From: Neocallimastix lanati (nom. inval.)
Lineage: Eukaryota > Neocallimastigomycota > Neocallimastigomycetes > Neocallimastigales > Neocallimastigaceae
Assembly (NCBI GenBank): GCA_016946835.1
Contig: JACVTC010000041.1
Span: 513,501-577,500 of the forward strand
Direction of reading: 5' to 3'
Length of the DNA: 64,000 bases
Below the pieces are notes generated by a model. That model was not told the DNA's origin. It did no database searches and was given only the letters and a program-made list of their open reading frames with translations. Below are positions 1 to 14,000 of the stretch, piece by piece (the first letter of the stretch is position 1; each line of letters starts with the position of its first letter). The position numbers and the translations under genes were made by a program.

Positions 1-2983
1 ATTATTTAAATTCATTTAAATAAAAGTGTAGCATTAGCCATTCTGAGATAAAGACTCTACTTTATATAAGTTGTTTTTTATATTTATTATTATATTTTCA
101 TAAAACCATGAAAATAAATGAAATATATCTTTAATTTCATTGAAAAATACACCTACTTATTATATATCTAGTGTAATAAAGCCTTTATGAAGTTATTCAA
201 TTGGTAATGGTTTATATAATAAAAAGTACCCCACATTTTTTTTTTTTTTTTTTAATATTATCATAAAGAACACTTACTTAATACTATTTATATATATTAA
301 CTAAACATTAATTACTCACGTGTTATATGTACATATGCTTAATTAATTTACTAAAGCCACACATTCATACTATTCATGTATCACAAACATTAATTTTCTC
401 TGAATAGGTAATTATACCTATTTTAAATTTATTTTATAACCTAAATTTATTTATTATATAAAATTATAAATATTGTATAATCTATATTTTTACATTATTC
501 ATATGTTTTTAATAAAATAAATAATTTTAATGGCTGGTAAATTTTGTAATTAAATATACTTTACATATACTTTTTTAATATAAAAAAAAAAGTATTATTT
601 ATAATTAAGTATATATATTTTTAAATATACTAAAAAGATTTATTTAATTTATTCTATAGTAATTTTAATAAATTATATTTATTTAATATAGATTAACTCT
701 TTAATTAAAATTATACACACTATACTAAACTTTACTAAACTTCATATAAAAAATATTATAAAACATTATAATAAATCTAAATAGTTTCATATTAAATTAC
801 AGTGGAAAAGTTATTAATATATTACATTGTATAAAATAAATAAATAAATACAAAATAGTTTAAACTTTATATTATTAAATAACCAGAATTACTTATCATC
901 AGCAAAAATAGAAATGCATTAAATTTATTTACATCAAATCCTTAGAAACTTTAATTATTATAAAATATTATTAAAACTAAATTTATATATTATAATATAT
1001 TATTAATATATAATATATTGAATAATTCTAAAAGCATTTATATGAAAATAGAAAATAGTGTTGTTATTTATAAATGTTGCTTAGTTATAAAAATTGACCT
1101 TATAATTATTTTTATAATTAATATAATGTTATATAAATATTATATATTTTGTTTATATTATTATATATTACAAGTTTATTTATCTTTAATAGGTTAAAGA
1201 ATTAAAATACTCCATTTTATAATTTATAACTGACTATTATTAATCTAAAAATATACATCAATTAGAAAGTAAATATATATAAACAATATATTAAAGATAA
1301 TATAATAATATAAATATTTTGATTAACTTTAGAAGATATATTAAATAAATAAATTTCTATATTAAATAAATAAATTTCTATATTATATTTAGTAAACTTT
1401 ATATTAAATTTATCTTGACATTTCAAAATAATATACTATAATGTTTCTTACTATAATTGACAATTAGTGTTTTAATAACTACATTTTTATTCCTCTAGGA
1501 ATAGAGAATTATCATTATAATACGTGTTAGTCAATATTAATATTTATAATCATTATTATTTATAATTAATAAAAAATTTATCATATTTTATGACTTTTAT
1601 TGTTATTATTTTTAATATCTTGACTTCTTTTTTTTTTAACACTTATTTTAAATTAAGCTTTATTAGTATTAATACTTTTAATCAATATTATTATTTATAA
1701 TTAATAAAAAAAATTCATATTTTGTTATTATTATTTTTAATATTGCTTTCTCTTTTTCTTTTTTTTTTTTTTTTTTTTTTGGTTAAACGTCAAAATTCAG
1801 GAACATACTAATATTGTATATTAATATCATAGACTTTTTAAATCTTTAGCCGTTAATATATATATTTATATTACTAATTAATATTGAATATATTTAATAT
1901 TTTTATATTTTTATTCAAAGGTTGTAATAATAATTTAAATTTACATTATTCAAATAATATATAAAATATATGGGAAAAAAAGAACGAATTAGGCAACAAG
2001 AATATTAAACATTTTCTATATTATTATATATTAATTTCTAAAATAATTTAAACGATTTAAAATTATAATAAAAATTATATAAAATAAACTTTAATATTTA
2101 ATTATATATTTCCTATTTCCTATACATATAATATTTTATCAAAAAATTTAAAATAATATAAATATTAAAATTTTCTTTCTTCATTTTCAGTTTTCTTTAC
2201 ATATTTTTTTTTTTCTTAAAAAAAAAATAAAAATTATTAAAATATTCTTTTAATGTTATTTAATTAGACAATAAAAATTTTTATATTATAATTTAAATTA
2301 TTTATTTGTGTATAATTATTTTTTGCGTTTAACATATTTTAATTATTAAATAAAAGTATTTAGTATAATTAAATAGAATAAAGTTGGTAAAAGCAAAAAG
2401 TTTTATTATTTAAAATTGTTAATAAAACAAATTAAACCTTTTTATATTTACTCATCGAAATTAGAAAATATTGAATAATTGATAAAATAAAAGCAAAAGT
2501 TATTATAAAAAAAAAAAAAAAAAAAAAAAAGAGGAGAAAAAAGCTATATATATATATTAAAATACATATATTATTATATTAATATTTATAATTACAATAA
2601 CTTATTGAAATTTTGCATATAAAACATTTAAATATTCATATTATATATATATTAAAAAAAAAAAAACTAAGAGAAAGAAATTGAAAAAGAGAGATTAATA
2701 AATTTCATAGATTTATTTTTTTTTAAAAAATAATATTAAATAAATAGAAATATTTAATACAGATATTATAATAAATTTTAATATTAAACAAAATTTATTT
2801 TAAGTATTAAAAAATACTTAAAATCTGAAAGATTCATATTATATTTTATTATTTAATTATTTCAATAATATAAGATAAAGAAAAGTTCATATTTTATGAA
2901 ATGAAAAACCTGTTTATCAATTATTAATATTAGACAAGAAAAGCAACAAAATATAGAAATATAATTATTAATAGTACAATAAG

Positions 2984-3018
<35 letters not shown>

Positions 3019-3095
3019 AATTTTATTTAAAAAAAAAAAATAAAAAATAAATTACCAAATACTCAAATATATTAAAGAATAAAGAAAATAAGAAA
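1..3095. other. Gene-free AT-rich intergenic region
   Basis: No open frame, RNA gene or transposon end can be supported here. It is very AT-rich with several homopolymer runs (poly-T near 1757-1780, poly-A near 2508-2530 and 2988-3016). Two small tandem duplications are visible: a 21-bp unit repeated at 1338-1379, and a degenerate repeat of roughly 130 bp covering about 1535-1745. The poly-A run ends about 80 bp before the start codon of the zinc-finger gene, so the last few hundred bases probably include its promoter and 5' leader. Confidence 0.6.
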
Positions 3096-5167
3096 ATGCC
3101 AGGTATAGATATTAATAAAAGGAGTCCACCACAAAGTATAAATACTGGTAATAGTAATAATGGAATAAGTATATCTCCAACAAAAAAGGCTTTTATGAGT
3201 GCCTTTGCTAATTCTTTAAGTCGTTCATTATCAATGAATAGTCTTAGTTATAAATCATACGGAAAATCGTTTTCTCAAATGTCATATGGTAGAAGTCCAT
3301 TATTTGAGTAAGTCATAATATTCTATTATATAATAATTTGAATAAGAATGTTATATTAAATATTAAGAATTTCATATATAAAGTAAAAATATATAAATAT
3401 AATAATTTCTTTTATTATATTAAGAATGTTATATTAAATATTAAGAATTTCATATATAAAGTAAAAATATATAAATATAATAATTTCTTTTATTATATTA
3501 TTATAATTTTATTATTTTAATTTATTATTATTATTATTAAATGAAGTTTATAAAGCTTGGAAAAACTAATATTTATTTATATACATAAAATAATTTGTAT
3601 AATTAGTATATATCAACAATTTAAACAATCAGGTCCAAAAAATACTTTACCAACTTGTGTTGAAGAAGATGACGAAATGATACATGATATTGAAGCAAAG
3701 TTCTGTAAAGATTTCACCTGCTGCGGACTTGTTTTAAAAGATTTACATGAACTATTACAACATTTTGAAGATGCTCATAGAATGGAATCTGATATAGAAG
3801 ATGATGATGATTTACCTTTTGAATTTGATGATTTATCATCAAATAGTAATAGTAATGATAATCATTTAACATTTAATGATTTATTTTTCAAAGATTTAGC
3901 GAATAAGCAAGGAAATATGCAAGATTCTAATTTATTAGATAATGGCATTGGATTACAAAATCAACCAATACAGCAAGCTGTCGCTATGTCTGATATCTAT
4001 TCTGAAGATAAAACATTAGTTGATTCATTATCAGGTGATAATAGTATGAATGATTCTTCATTTTCTAATACTATAAATAATGAAACCAATATTAATAGTA
4101 TCGATAGTATAAGTCAACTTACTACAAATTTATCAAGTAATGATTCAACCTCTTCTCATTCATCCCATTCTTCTATATTAAATAATTCATTATTAATAAA
4201 TATACCCAGTACTACTTCCAATACTTCTAAAATTACAACACCATCTTCTGCTACTACTTCTAACTTTAATCTATCCAAAAATATTTCAGCATTTAATAAT
4301 GTTGTTTCAGGAAATAACGTCATTACGAATAAACTTCTTAATAAATCAGGATCTAACAGCCAGTCACAAATACCAAATTTAACTAATACTACCTTTGGTA
4401 CAATAGCAGCTACATCTACTGCAGCTACTACTACTGCTAATGTATTGGCAACTGCTGCTAGAACCAGTGGTTTCCAAGCTGTTAATAATTTAAAGAATTT
4501 ACAAAAGATACCAACCTCTAAAATAACATCCAATATACAACCATCAGCAGGTACTACTTCTGCATTTACTACAGAAATACATTCAATTTTTCCTAATACA
4601 ACGATTAATCCATTCAATTTATTAAACAATAGTACCATAAAAGGTTCAACAGCGACTGCATTTAGTATATTAAATAATAATTCTACTACTGATATTATGA
4701 ATAATGATCCACCTGAAGAATTTGATGATATGGATATGGATATAGATATGGATGATAATGATATAATTAATAATGAAAGTATGCTTATGGCTGAAGCTGG
4801 TCCAGATGAAGAAAAGAAATATAGATGTACTATACCAGGATGTAATAAATCATACAAAAACCCAGGTGGTTTAAAATATCATATACAACATGGTCACATT
4901 GAAGATACTGGTGATCCAGAAATAAATAAAATAATGCGTAAGCCATTCCAATGTACATTTGAAAATTGTGGTAAACGATACAAGAATATGAATGGTTTAA
5001 AGTATCATATTGAGCATTCACATTCTTCTATTTTATTTAATCAACAAGGAAATATTGGTTTAAGTAATAATAATCAAAATCCCAGTATTACATTAGATTC
5101 TCAACAAGTATTAGCACTCCAAGCTCTTCATATGAATCAATTACAACAATTACAACATATTAATTGA
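3096..5167 (+). CDS. C2H2 zinc-finger transcription factor, Sfp1-like (two exons)
   Basis: Likely nuclear DNA-binding regulator of the fungal Sfp1-type family. Exon 1 (3096-3307) encodes a Ser-rich N-terminus with ISPTKKAF and GKSF motifs and ends at a consensus donor GTAAGT (3308-3313). Exon 2 carries a degenerate finger (FCKDFTCCGL, then an HELLQHFEDAH-type His cluster), a long Ser/Thr/Asn-rich middle, an acidic DMDMDIDMDD patch, and two adjacent C-terminal fingers beginning YRCTIPGCNKSY and FQCTFENCGKRY, each with GLKYH. The acceptor that keeps frame with this donor is TTAG at 3605-3606, giving exon 2 as 3607-5167 and about 590 residues. The better-looking acceptor CAG at 3630-3632 would be out of frame with this donor, so the exact junction is uncertain. 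A conserved stress or ribosome-biogenesis role is known for yeast Sfp1; applying it here is inference. Confidence 0.8.
3343..3498. repeat. 78-bp tandem duplication inside the zinc-finger gene intron
   Basis: Two head-to-tail copies, 3343-3420 and 3421-3498, are essentially identical by eye. They lie wholly inside the intron. Because 78 is a multiple of three they create a spurious 60-residue repetitive reading frame, which is not a gene. Confidence 0.9.
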
Positions 5168-5230
5168 TGAATGAAGCAATAAGTTATATAAAATGTAATT
5201 TAATTTATAGTAATAATTAATAATTTTAAG

Positions 5231-5262
<32 letters not shown>

Positions 5263-6172
5263 TGATTATATAATTTTTTTTATTATATATTTATTTATTT
5301 ATTATTTAGTTATTTATTTATTTATTATAAATTACTTTATATAATTATCAATTATATATATATGCATATATATATAAGTTATAAAGGTTAAAAAAAAAAA
5401 AATTAGACATAGTTAAACATTATAGTAATAGATAATAAATAATTTATTTATTTATTAAATAAAAACTTCTTTTTTTTTTTTTCTTTTTTTTATTACTATT
5501 AATTCTTTTCAAAAAATAAAAAAAATTAGAAATAGTTAAACATTATAGTAATAGATAATAAGTAATTTATTTATTAAATAAAAACATATTTTTCTTTTTT
5601 TTTTTTTTTATTACTATTAATTCTTTTCAATAAATATAAAATATTTTTTTAATATTATTTGCACATAATTTATAACATCTTTTATTAAAACAGATATATT
5701 AGTACATAAAAAATTCTTATCATGTCAATTATTATTTTATTTTTAATTTATTTTTTTTTTTATCTTTTGTATTATATTATTATATAGAATTAATAAAACA
5801 TAAATACCATTTTATATATATATATATAAAAACAAGTATTTAATAGAAAAAATTTAATAGAAAAAAATTAATTCTTTAAACAAAAATATAACAATATAAT
5901 AATATTATTATATTATTATATTGTTATATTAATAAATCCCTTATTTAATATTTTAATTTTTTAATTTTTTTTTTATATGTATAAATAGATAGATAAAATA
6001 GTTATAAATTCAGTTTTATAAAATAATTAAAAATATTTATCTATATAATTTAATAATATATAATTGTTTATATTTTTTTTTAACACATAATTTGTATAAT
6101 CTTTTTTTAAAGCAAATATATTAACATATGTAAAATCCTTATTATATCAATTATTTTATTTTTATTTTATTT

Positions 6173-6206
<34 letters not shown>

Positions 6207-6470
6207 TTTTTGTAATAATAATAAAAAATGTATAATCTTTTTTTATAGCAAATATATTAGCATATGTAAAATCCTTATTATATCAATTATTTTATTTTTA
6301 GTTTATTTTTTTTTTTTTTTTTTTTTTTATTTATTTTTTGTAATAATAATAAAAAATAACATTTTATATATATATATAAAGACATGTATATAATCGAAAA
6401 AATTTAATCCATTAAACGAAAATATAATAATAAAATAAGACTACCTAAAGCTCAACTATAAGTTATCCTG
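5168..6470. repeat. Intergenic region built of degenerate local duplications
   Basis: No gene is visible. The region downstream of the zinc-finger gene contains a duplicated block of about 123-bp period (copies start near 5402 and 5525, each with the motif ATAGTTAAACATTATAGTAA). A second duplicated block has 137-bp period (copies start near 6092 and 6229, sharing TATAATCTTTTTTTA and AAATCCTTATTATATCAATT). A diverged third relative lies near 5690-5735. Long T tracts follow each copy. Confidence 0.75.
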
Positions 6471-6730
6471 AATTTAGCATTGGTTTCCGATGAGTACTTC
6501 GTGCTAGTTGTGGATATAAATTCGATGCTTGTATACAGTCCAGAATAGTGTTCTTTTTATAGAGAAAATTGTAATTCTAGATTGGAACATTGGTTTTCAA
6601 AATGTTCTCTTTTCCGTGAATATCGAATGAAATATTTTATAGATACTGAAAAACTTTATGAAAAATTGTTTATAATTAACAAATGTTGTTTAATATCAAA
6701 TAGTAATGTAAACACACTGTTATCACAGAT

Positions 6731-7260
6731 ATGAATAATGTAGAATCAAGTGCTGATTATGATAGTAGTAGTGAAGAGTATAATATTAATAATAATAACA
6801 ATAGAAATAATATTATTAATAATAGTTGTATTAGTAATAGTGAAAATAGGAATATTAATATTGGATGGTGAAAATAATAGTATCATTACTAATAATGTAG
6901 TGAATAGGTCAATTGGGGAAAATCATGGTAATATTAGTAATTGTTTGAATAATAAGTATATAAATATATATTAAATATATGTGTGACATGATACCGATTA
7001 TATATCCTCCTTCTTGATGAAAGAGATACAGATATTATTAATCTAAATTATACAAAAGAATGGGATGTTTTGTTCATGACTCAAGTCATTTCTGGTGATT
7101 ATTCTAAAATGTCGTTCTTGGAGGGATCCGGCTCTCTTTACAGAAATTATGCCTAGGGCTAGTACTTAACAGGGGTTGTTATTCTGATGGTACAAGCACA
7201 AACTAACCAGGAGCGTCAACTCCGAAAATTCTGTAAAACATAAAACGGAAATCTTACAAT
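6731..7260 (+). pseudogene. Decayed coding fragments of unknown family
   Basis: Base composition rises and short protein-like stretches appear in shifting frames. One starts at an ATG at 6731 (beginning MNNVESSADYDSSSEEY, then Asn-rich) and stops at a TGA near 6869-6871. Another near 7008-7165 reads like LLDERDTDIINL and KEWDVLFMTQVISGDYSKM before a stop. Frames are broken by stops and shifts, so this is a relic. It lies directly upstream of a LINE 3' relic and may be the same element, but I do not recognise these peptides. Confidence 0.4.
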
Positions 7261-7429
7261 CTTGGAGGTGAGATTCGTTTCATATGAACTTTTTTCTGAA
7301 TTTATTTATAAACTTTTTTTTTGAAAATTACCTTTTATTTCACATTACTATTTAAAATATTATTATGTTCTTATTGGAAAAATAATATTTATTTTTTTTT
7401 ATTAATTCTGTCAACATGTTACTCTTGTT

Positions 7430-8102
7430 ATGGTGTAAGTAACAACATATCTAGTTTAACTCACGAAATTTGAAGAATTAAGAAAACAATTCATTCAATT
7501 TGTTGATGAAATTTTTATTAATTTTTCATTAATTGTTCATAAGAAATCATTGAACATTCTTAATGACAAAGAAGATTTTGTAGATAATATAAATTTTTTT
7601 TTTTTACGTAATATGTCTCCTTCTTGACAAAAAAAAAAAACAGTATATAAAATATTAAAGGTCGGTTCGTGATGAAAGAAGGGGTTTTATTAATAATATC
7701 TTTCAATCACCTTCGAGAGAGTCTTCTTTCCGAGATTTCATATTTTGTGGTGCTTTCAGAATTCCTTATTATAATGTTATACCTATTATGATTAGTAATT
7801 TTTACACTTGATCAATTTGTATACCATTAGACTTACCTACTATTGTTAAGGAGCATCGATGTCAAAACTATAAGGTAAAAAAGAAATTCTGATACGGATT
7901 CAAAAGATAATGTTTTTCCACATTAGAGTTATCATCAATGAATGAGAAGAATTAGAGGTCATTTCATTCTCAAAACTCTTAAGGTAGTTTTTTAATATTA
8001 ATATATTGATATAAAAATTTCATATATTTTTATTTTCATGTATTTTTTTTTAATGAATATTATTAAGTAAAGTTTATTCCTAGTCTAAAAAAAAAAAAAA
8101 AA
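7430..8102 (+). pseudogene. LINE retrotransposon 3'-end relic
   Basis: A fragment around 7470-7600 reads FVDEIFINFSLIVHKKSL. It aligns by eye with FLDDLFLKFAMIIEQKSL in the C-terminal part of the LINE at 40.3-43.8 kb. Further on, a NIF...S...NVIP pattern (about 7690-7790) matches the same region of that LINE. The relic ends with the tail seen on that LINE: AAGTTTATTCCTAGTCT plus an A run (8062-8102). Several stops and shifts show it is dead. It is a 5'-truncated copy, as is usual for target-primed reverse transcription. Confidence 0.7.
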
Positions 8103-8198
8103 ATTTAAAATACATATTTTTATTTTTTACATATAATATAAAATATATACCATCAAAAAAATTTTATAAAAATAATATATAAAATTAATTTCAAATTA

Positions 8199-8231
<33 letters not shown>

Positions 8232-9162
8232 ATCATACTCATATAATATATTTATTTATTTACCATTTTATCTTAACAATTAATATTAAAAATTTTAATC
8301 ACTATTTTATGGAAGTTCTTATTTTATATATGTACTTATTTTGATAATTATTTTTTTTATTATTTTTAATTTTGTTTTATTAAAACAATTTCTTTTTTAT
8401 GTTATTACTATAATTATTTTGCTTTGCCAATTTCTAAAATATATTTATATATATCTTAAATTGAGTAACTCTATTATCCAACTTAAATAGTAACTATTTC
8501 TAAAATAATATCTATATTTACATTTACATATTAAATTGAATAATTTTATTAATTTGATATTCTAACTTTATAAACACTTTCTTAAATTAATATATATTTA
8601 TATAAAATAGATATATTTAAAACAATAAATAAATAAATAAAAATAATTAATCCTATTCATTTAATATTTTTAATCTAAATATTAATATATTTTTTATTGA
8701 AATTACAAAAAAAAAAATATTATTTATTTTTATTTTTATTTTTATTTTTATTTTAATTTTAAATCTAATAGGAATAATGAATTTTATTTATTAATTTGTT
8801 TTAATTTGCTCTTTTCAAAAATAAAATCTTAAAAATATAAAAATATAATAAAGTATAATAATCCTTAAAAAAAAATATTCATATATAAAATATAAGTTTT
8901 TTTTCCATAAAGTTTTATTAACATCTGGAAGACATAATAACCTAAAATAATAATTTATCATTATTATTTATTATTATTATTATTTTTTAATTTTATATTT
9001 ATTTATAAATATTACTAAATCCATGATTGTATTTTGATATAATGGTATAAAAATAATAATAAACTAAAAACTTTAAACATTTATAATTAAATACTTTAAT
9101 ATATATAATATTTAATATTTATTAAACATCTAAATATATTTATAAGTTATAATAATTTATTA

Positions 9163-9214
<52 letters not shown>

Positions 9215-9276
9215 TAATACTACCATGATTTATAAATAAAAAAATAATAATAAATGGAAATTTTATTTATATTAAT

Positions 9277-9310
<34 letters not shown>

Positions 9311-9760
9311 TTTATTTTTTTATTAATATAAATAAGATTTTTTATTTTTAAATAAAAATAAAAAATTTAAATAATAATAATAATAACCAAATCTTCTTTT
9401 TTTTTATTTTGATTTTTTTAAATATATCCATTATTAATACTCACATTATTGTAATAAAGTATAATAAAATTTATGAGCTAATCAAAAAAAAAAAAATAAA
9501 ATAAAATAAAAAAGATTTTTATTTTATTTTTTTTTTTTATTTTTAATATATCTGTATTTATTGATGTATTATTAATTTAATCATCAATAGAGATAAAAGA
9601 AAATAAAAAATAAAATAATAAAAAAAAAAAAAAAATTGAATAAAATTTTATTTAAAATAATAAAATTATACAATAAAACAGTATTAATTAATATATAATT
9701 AGAAAAAAAAATTATTTCAAAATAAAATATATTGTTGGATTACCTAGATCTAAATTAAAT
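8103..9760. other. Gene-free AT-rich intergenic region
   Basis: Nothing coding is seen. The stretch contains repeated long homopolymers (poly-A near 8199-8230 and 9171-9210, poly-T near 9281-9308) and (TTTTTA)n-like tracts near 8720-8755. Its 3' end must contain the promoter and leader of the ankyrin gene starting at 9761. Confidence 0.6.
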
Positions 9761-11016
9761 ATGGAGTTCAAACAATTTTATAAATGTCAAACTATATTAA
9801 ATTCATTATTAACTAAAATATATGAATTATATATAAAAGATCATCATAAAGAAGTAAAATGTCCTTTCGTACCAAATTATTTATTTTTAGAGGAACGTTT
9901 AAAACAATTCTCTCTTAATAATTTAGAATTTTTAAATCATTTATTGAGTCCTAAAATGTATGATTATATAAATAAACCAAATGTATTAGAAATGTTAGCA
10001 AAATGTTATGTGGAATTAAAAAAAGTTCAAATAAATAAATTATGTGAAGACGATGATATATCCAATGAATTTCTCTATTTATTTTCAGTTATCGATATTA
10101 TTAGTGAATCAGAACCTCCGCCACCTCTTACAACTGCTGTTATCGGTAGAGATGGTAGTGATTTTCAATCTATTTGGAATCGTTTGAATAATATTGATGA
10201 TAAATACCTTGATATACATAAAGAAATCGATCCGAATCAGCAGCATCAACAGAACCAACAACCTCTAACCTCTATATCCACTAAAAATCATAAATTATCT
10301 CAACACTCAAATTCTAATTCATCAAAAGGTAAAAAAAAAAAAAAAAAAAAAAAAAAATTATCTTTTATATAAATAAATAAATAAATATGTATCAATCAAT
10401 TTCAATTATTTTCATCACTAAACTTATTAATTATACATTAATATTAATATATTTTATATATAATTTTCAAATTTTTGTCTAGAAAAAATAAATTCATCAA
10501 GAATCCTAAATCCAATTCAAATTAATTCTTCATCTAAATCATTAAATTCAATAAATAAAAATAATGCTGACATTTCTGATAATACCATAAATAATAATAA
10601 AAATAACAATACTATCATTGATAATAATAACGGTAATAATGAAAATCGTAATAAAAACACTATCAATAATGAAAAAAATAATAGTACTAGTAATAAAAAA
10701 AAATATGATCGATCTTTAAGTAATGTAAAACGTGTAGAATCATATGAGAGTTTCAAGAAATCGAATTCAATATTAAGTCTTAATTCTAATGTATTATCGA
10801 GACTTTCGAGTGTTTACGTCAGTGAACAATGTTTAAATAGAGAACAAGCAAAAATAGATATTAACAATAAAGATTTCATTGATAATCAATTACAGTGTGA
10901 TAAAAAGAAAAAAGAAAATATACTACAAAACAAAGTATATGATATGGGGATAAATGAGGCCGAAAATATGAAGAAAAATACTAAATCAAATAAAAGTTCA
11001 GAAAATAATAAATGTA

Positions 11017-11083
<67 letters not shown>

Positions 11084-14000
11084 CACAAATAAATAAAAAT
11101 AAAAATAAAAATTAAATATAATTAAACTTATCAATAAGTATATTGAATTGAATTATAATCATAAAAGATGTTATTATTATGAAATAACAAAATAATATAT
11201 AATTTTAATCAATATTAATTATAAAGATAAATTTATATAATATACATATATATATATTTTTAATTTAATGGTTTTATCTTTTTTTCAATATTCTAAATTA
11301 ATGATATTAATATCACAATGGATAATAAATAAATAATGAATATTAATATTAGTAATAAAAAAAATAGTTTAATAATAAATAATAGATATAGACAACTGAT
11401 AATAAATAATGACTATTCATTGAAAAACTTTTTATTATTACTATTGTTAATATAAAAAAAAATTATTTTTTAAAAAAAAAAAAATTTATATATAATTAAT
11501 AATATATCCTATATAAATTTCATTATTTCATTATATATACGTTTATTAAAAGTAACTGGTACCTATGAAAATCAAATATTTGAAAAAAATAAATATAAAA
11601 GTTATTTTATTGATGTATATGAAGATAAGGATATTTATGGAGATATATATTATGATGAAGAATTATCCATTGAAGAAGCAAAAATGAAAAAAATGAAATA
11701 TAAAAAATATGCAAAGATATTAATAAATTTAAAAGACTTTCGTTCTTGTGTAGTGAATGTATTGAAACGTTTAAAAATTGAAGGTTTAAAAAAAAATCGA
11801 CCAGAATATGTAGATAGTGTTGAAAACTTATGCGATTCTCATCTTAATAAGAGATCCGCCTATTATACTAAAGAAAATTATGGGAAAACTAATAAAGTTT
11901 CTTATTTTAAACATTGTACAATAGGAAACGATGGATTTTATTATTCGCTAAAAAGAGAAGAATATAGAGATATTCTTATTTATAAACATCTAGTTAGGTT
12001 TCTTAACTTGCAATTAATTGCTTGTTATCGTATCTTAATTGTTGGATTACAACTAGTTCAAAGAATAACAATGTCTGCCCAAGCAGAAGCATTAATTACT
12101 AAAAGACGTATGAATGATTTATTATCTATTTTCCCAGAGATTATAAATACCGTTAAACTTTATAAATATTTGAAATCTAATAATTATTCACTAGCCATAG
12201 AATTATTGAAAGATATTAAAGGTGTTTGCATTAATACATTTAGTTATTTTGGAAGAACAGTACTACATGTGGCCATCAATCCAACCAAAGGAACAAATCC
12301 TAAAGATCAAGAAGCTGAAAAAAAGCTGAAAAAAAATGCAAAGAAAAAGAAAAATTTGCGTTATTACGACAATAAATACTACCCTTCGAATAATAATAAT
12401 AATAAGGATAAAAGTAAAAATAATAATAATAATAAAAATAAAAATGAAAATAATATTAATGCTATAATTAGTAATAATAGTAACACTAATTCTGATAATA
12501 ATTATTATAACTCCAATGATAAAACAAATACAAATTCTGTATTATTACCAAAAATTAGTATCAATCCATATAACAACAATTGCAATAATCAAGTTTCTAT
12601 AAAATCCTATCAACCCATGAAAGTTAATTATAATTATGCTTTTGATTACCTTACCAATAATATTATCATTCAAAATCTTTTAGTGACCGATAGCAACAAT
12701 ACTCGCCAATACTCTGAAAAATTAACAAAAACATCCCATAAAAATTGTGAAAATGTAACTCATTCTGTGGAATCATCCTCCCTAATAGATTGTAAGAACA
12801 CCCGTTACAAATTTATAGAATATAATTCTGGACTCATTAATAATGATAACATTTACTATCAACTAATTGATCGAAAACTTAATAATATACCTGATGTAAA
12901 AATTGATGATCAAGGTCAATTATATACCGATAAGAAAAATAATAAATTTCAGTCTATGACTTCCTTAACAGATATCGATATGGAAAAAATATATAATTTA
13001 AACTTATTAGGAAATAGATATACCTTTAATAATCCTAATTATTCTATCAACGATGCTAACATTAATAATAATATTAATAATTATAATGATAAAAATAATA
13101 CCAGTAATAATGATATAAATAATGATAAAAATGATAAAAATAATGATATTAATACTGATAATAAAGATAATTTGGATAATAATAACCAAATTAAAAAAGA
13201 AAATACAAATAAAAATGATTGCTCAAAAGAAAAAAAGAATGCAAGTAATAAAGAGTTAACAAAAAGTAATGAAACTATAGTTTCTCGATCTTCATCTACT
13301 GTTTCATCTAATACTTGTTCCATCGATGAAATTAGATTACAAAACAAGAATAACTCTTCGAATAATGAAGATATTTATTATGATGAAAATATACCAAATA
13401 AAAAGAATATTATTATTAAATTATTTAAATTCCCATATATTGATGTTAACGCTACCGATATTAATGGTAATAGTCCATTAATTGATGCCATTGAAATAGG
13501 AAATATTGATGTTATAAAAATTCTTCTCTCAAAACCAGATATAGATGTGAATTGGGTTAATTGTTTTGGCGAATTTCCATTGTTAAAAGCAGTACAACAG
13601 GTTAATTTAATATATATATATTTAATATAATAATAAATATATTTGAATTTTTTTTTTTTTTTTTAAACATAAATTATATAACATATTTAAATTAAACTAT
13701 ATATATATATATATATTTAATATAATGAATATATATATTTATTATAATTTTCTTGTTTATATTAAATTAATTTAATTAAAATAAAGGTTAATAATGCTAT
13801 TACATACGTAATTGTACAAAGAAGAGATGTTCATATTAATAAACGATATTTTAAGAATGGAAGAACTGCTTTAATTGAATCTATTATAAGAGGAAATATT
13901 GAGGTGGTTCATATGTTACTCTGTAGAATGGACACTAATGTAAATATACGAACAGTAGGTAATGAAGGAAGAACCCCATTAATTGAAGCAGTAGAAAGAA

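Noticed and set aside
4156..4857. 233-codon minus-strand frame inside the zinc-finger gene
   Set aside because: Antisense shadow of the Ser/Thr/Asn-rich coding strand; hydrophobic low-complexity composition results from that.
10331..10372. Poly-Lys C-terminus of a 203-residue protein
   Set aside because: The A run begins right after a GT donor and a phase-compatible acceptor and long exon follow; the Lys run is better explained as unspliced intron.
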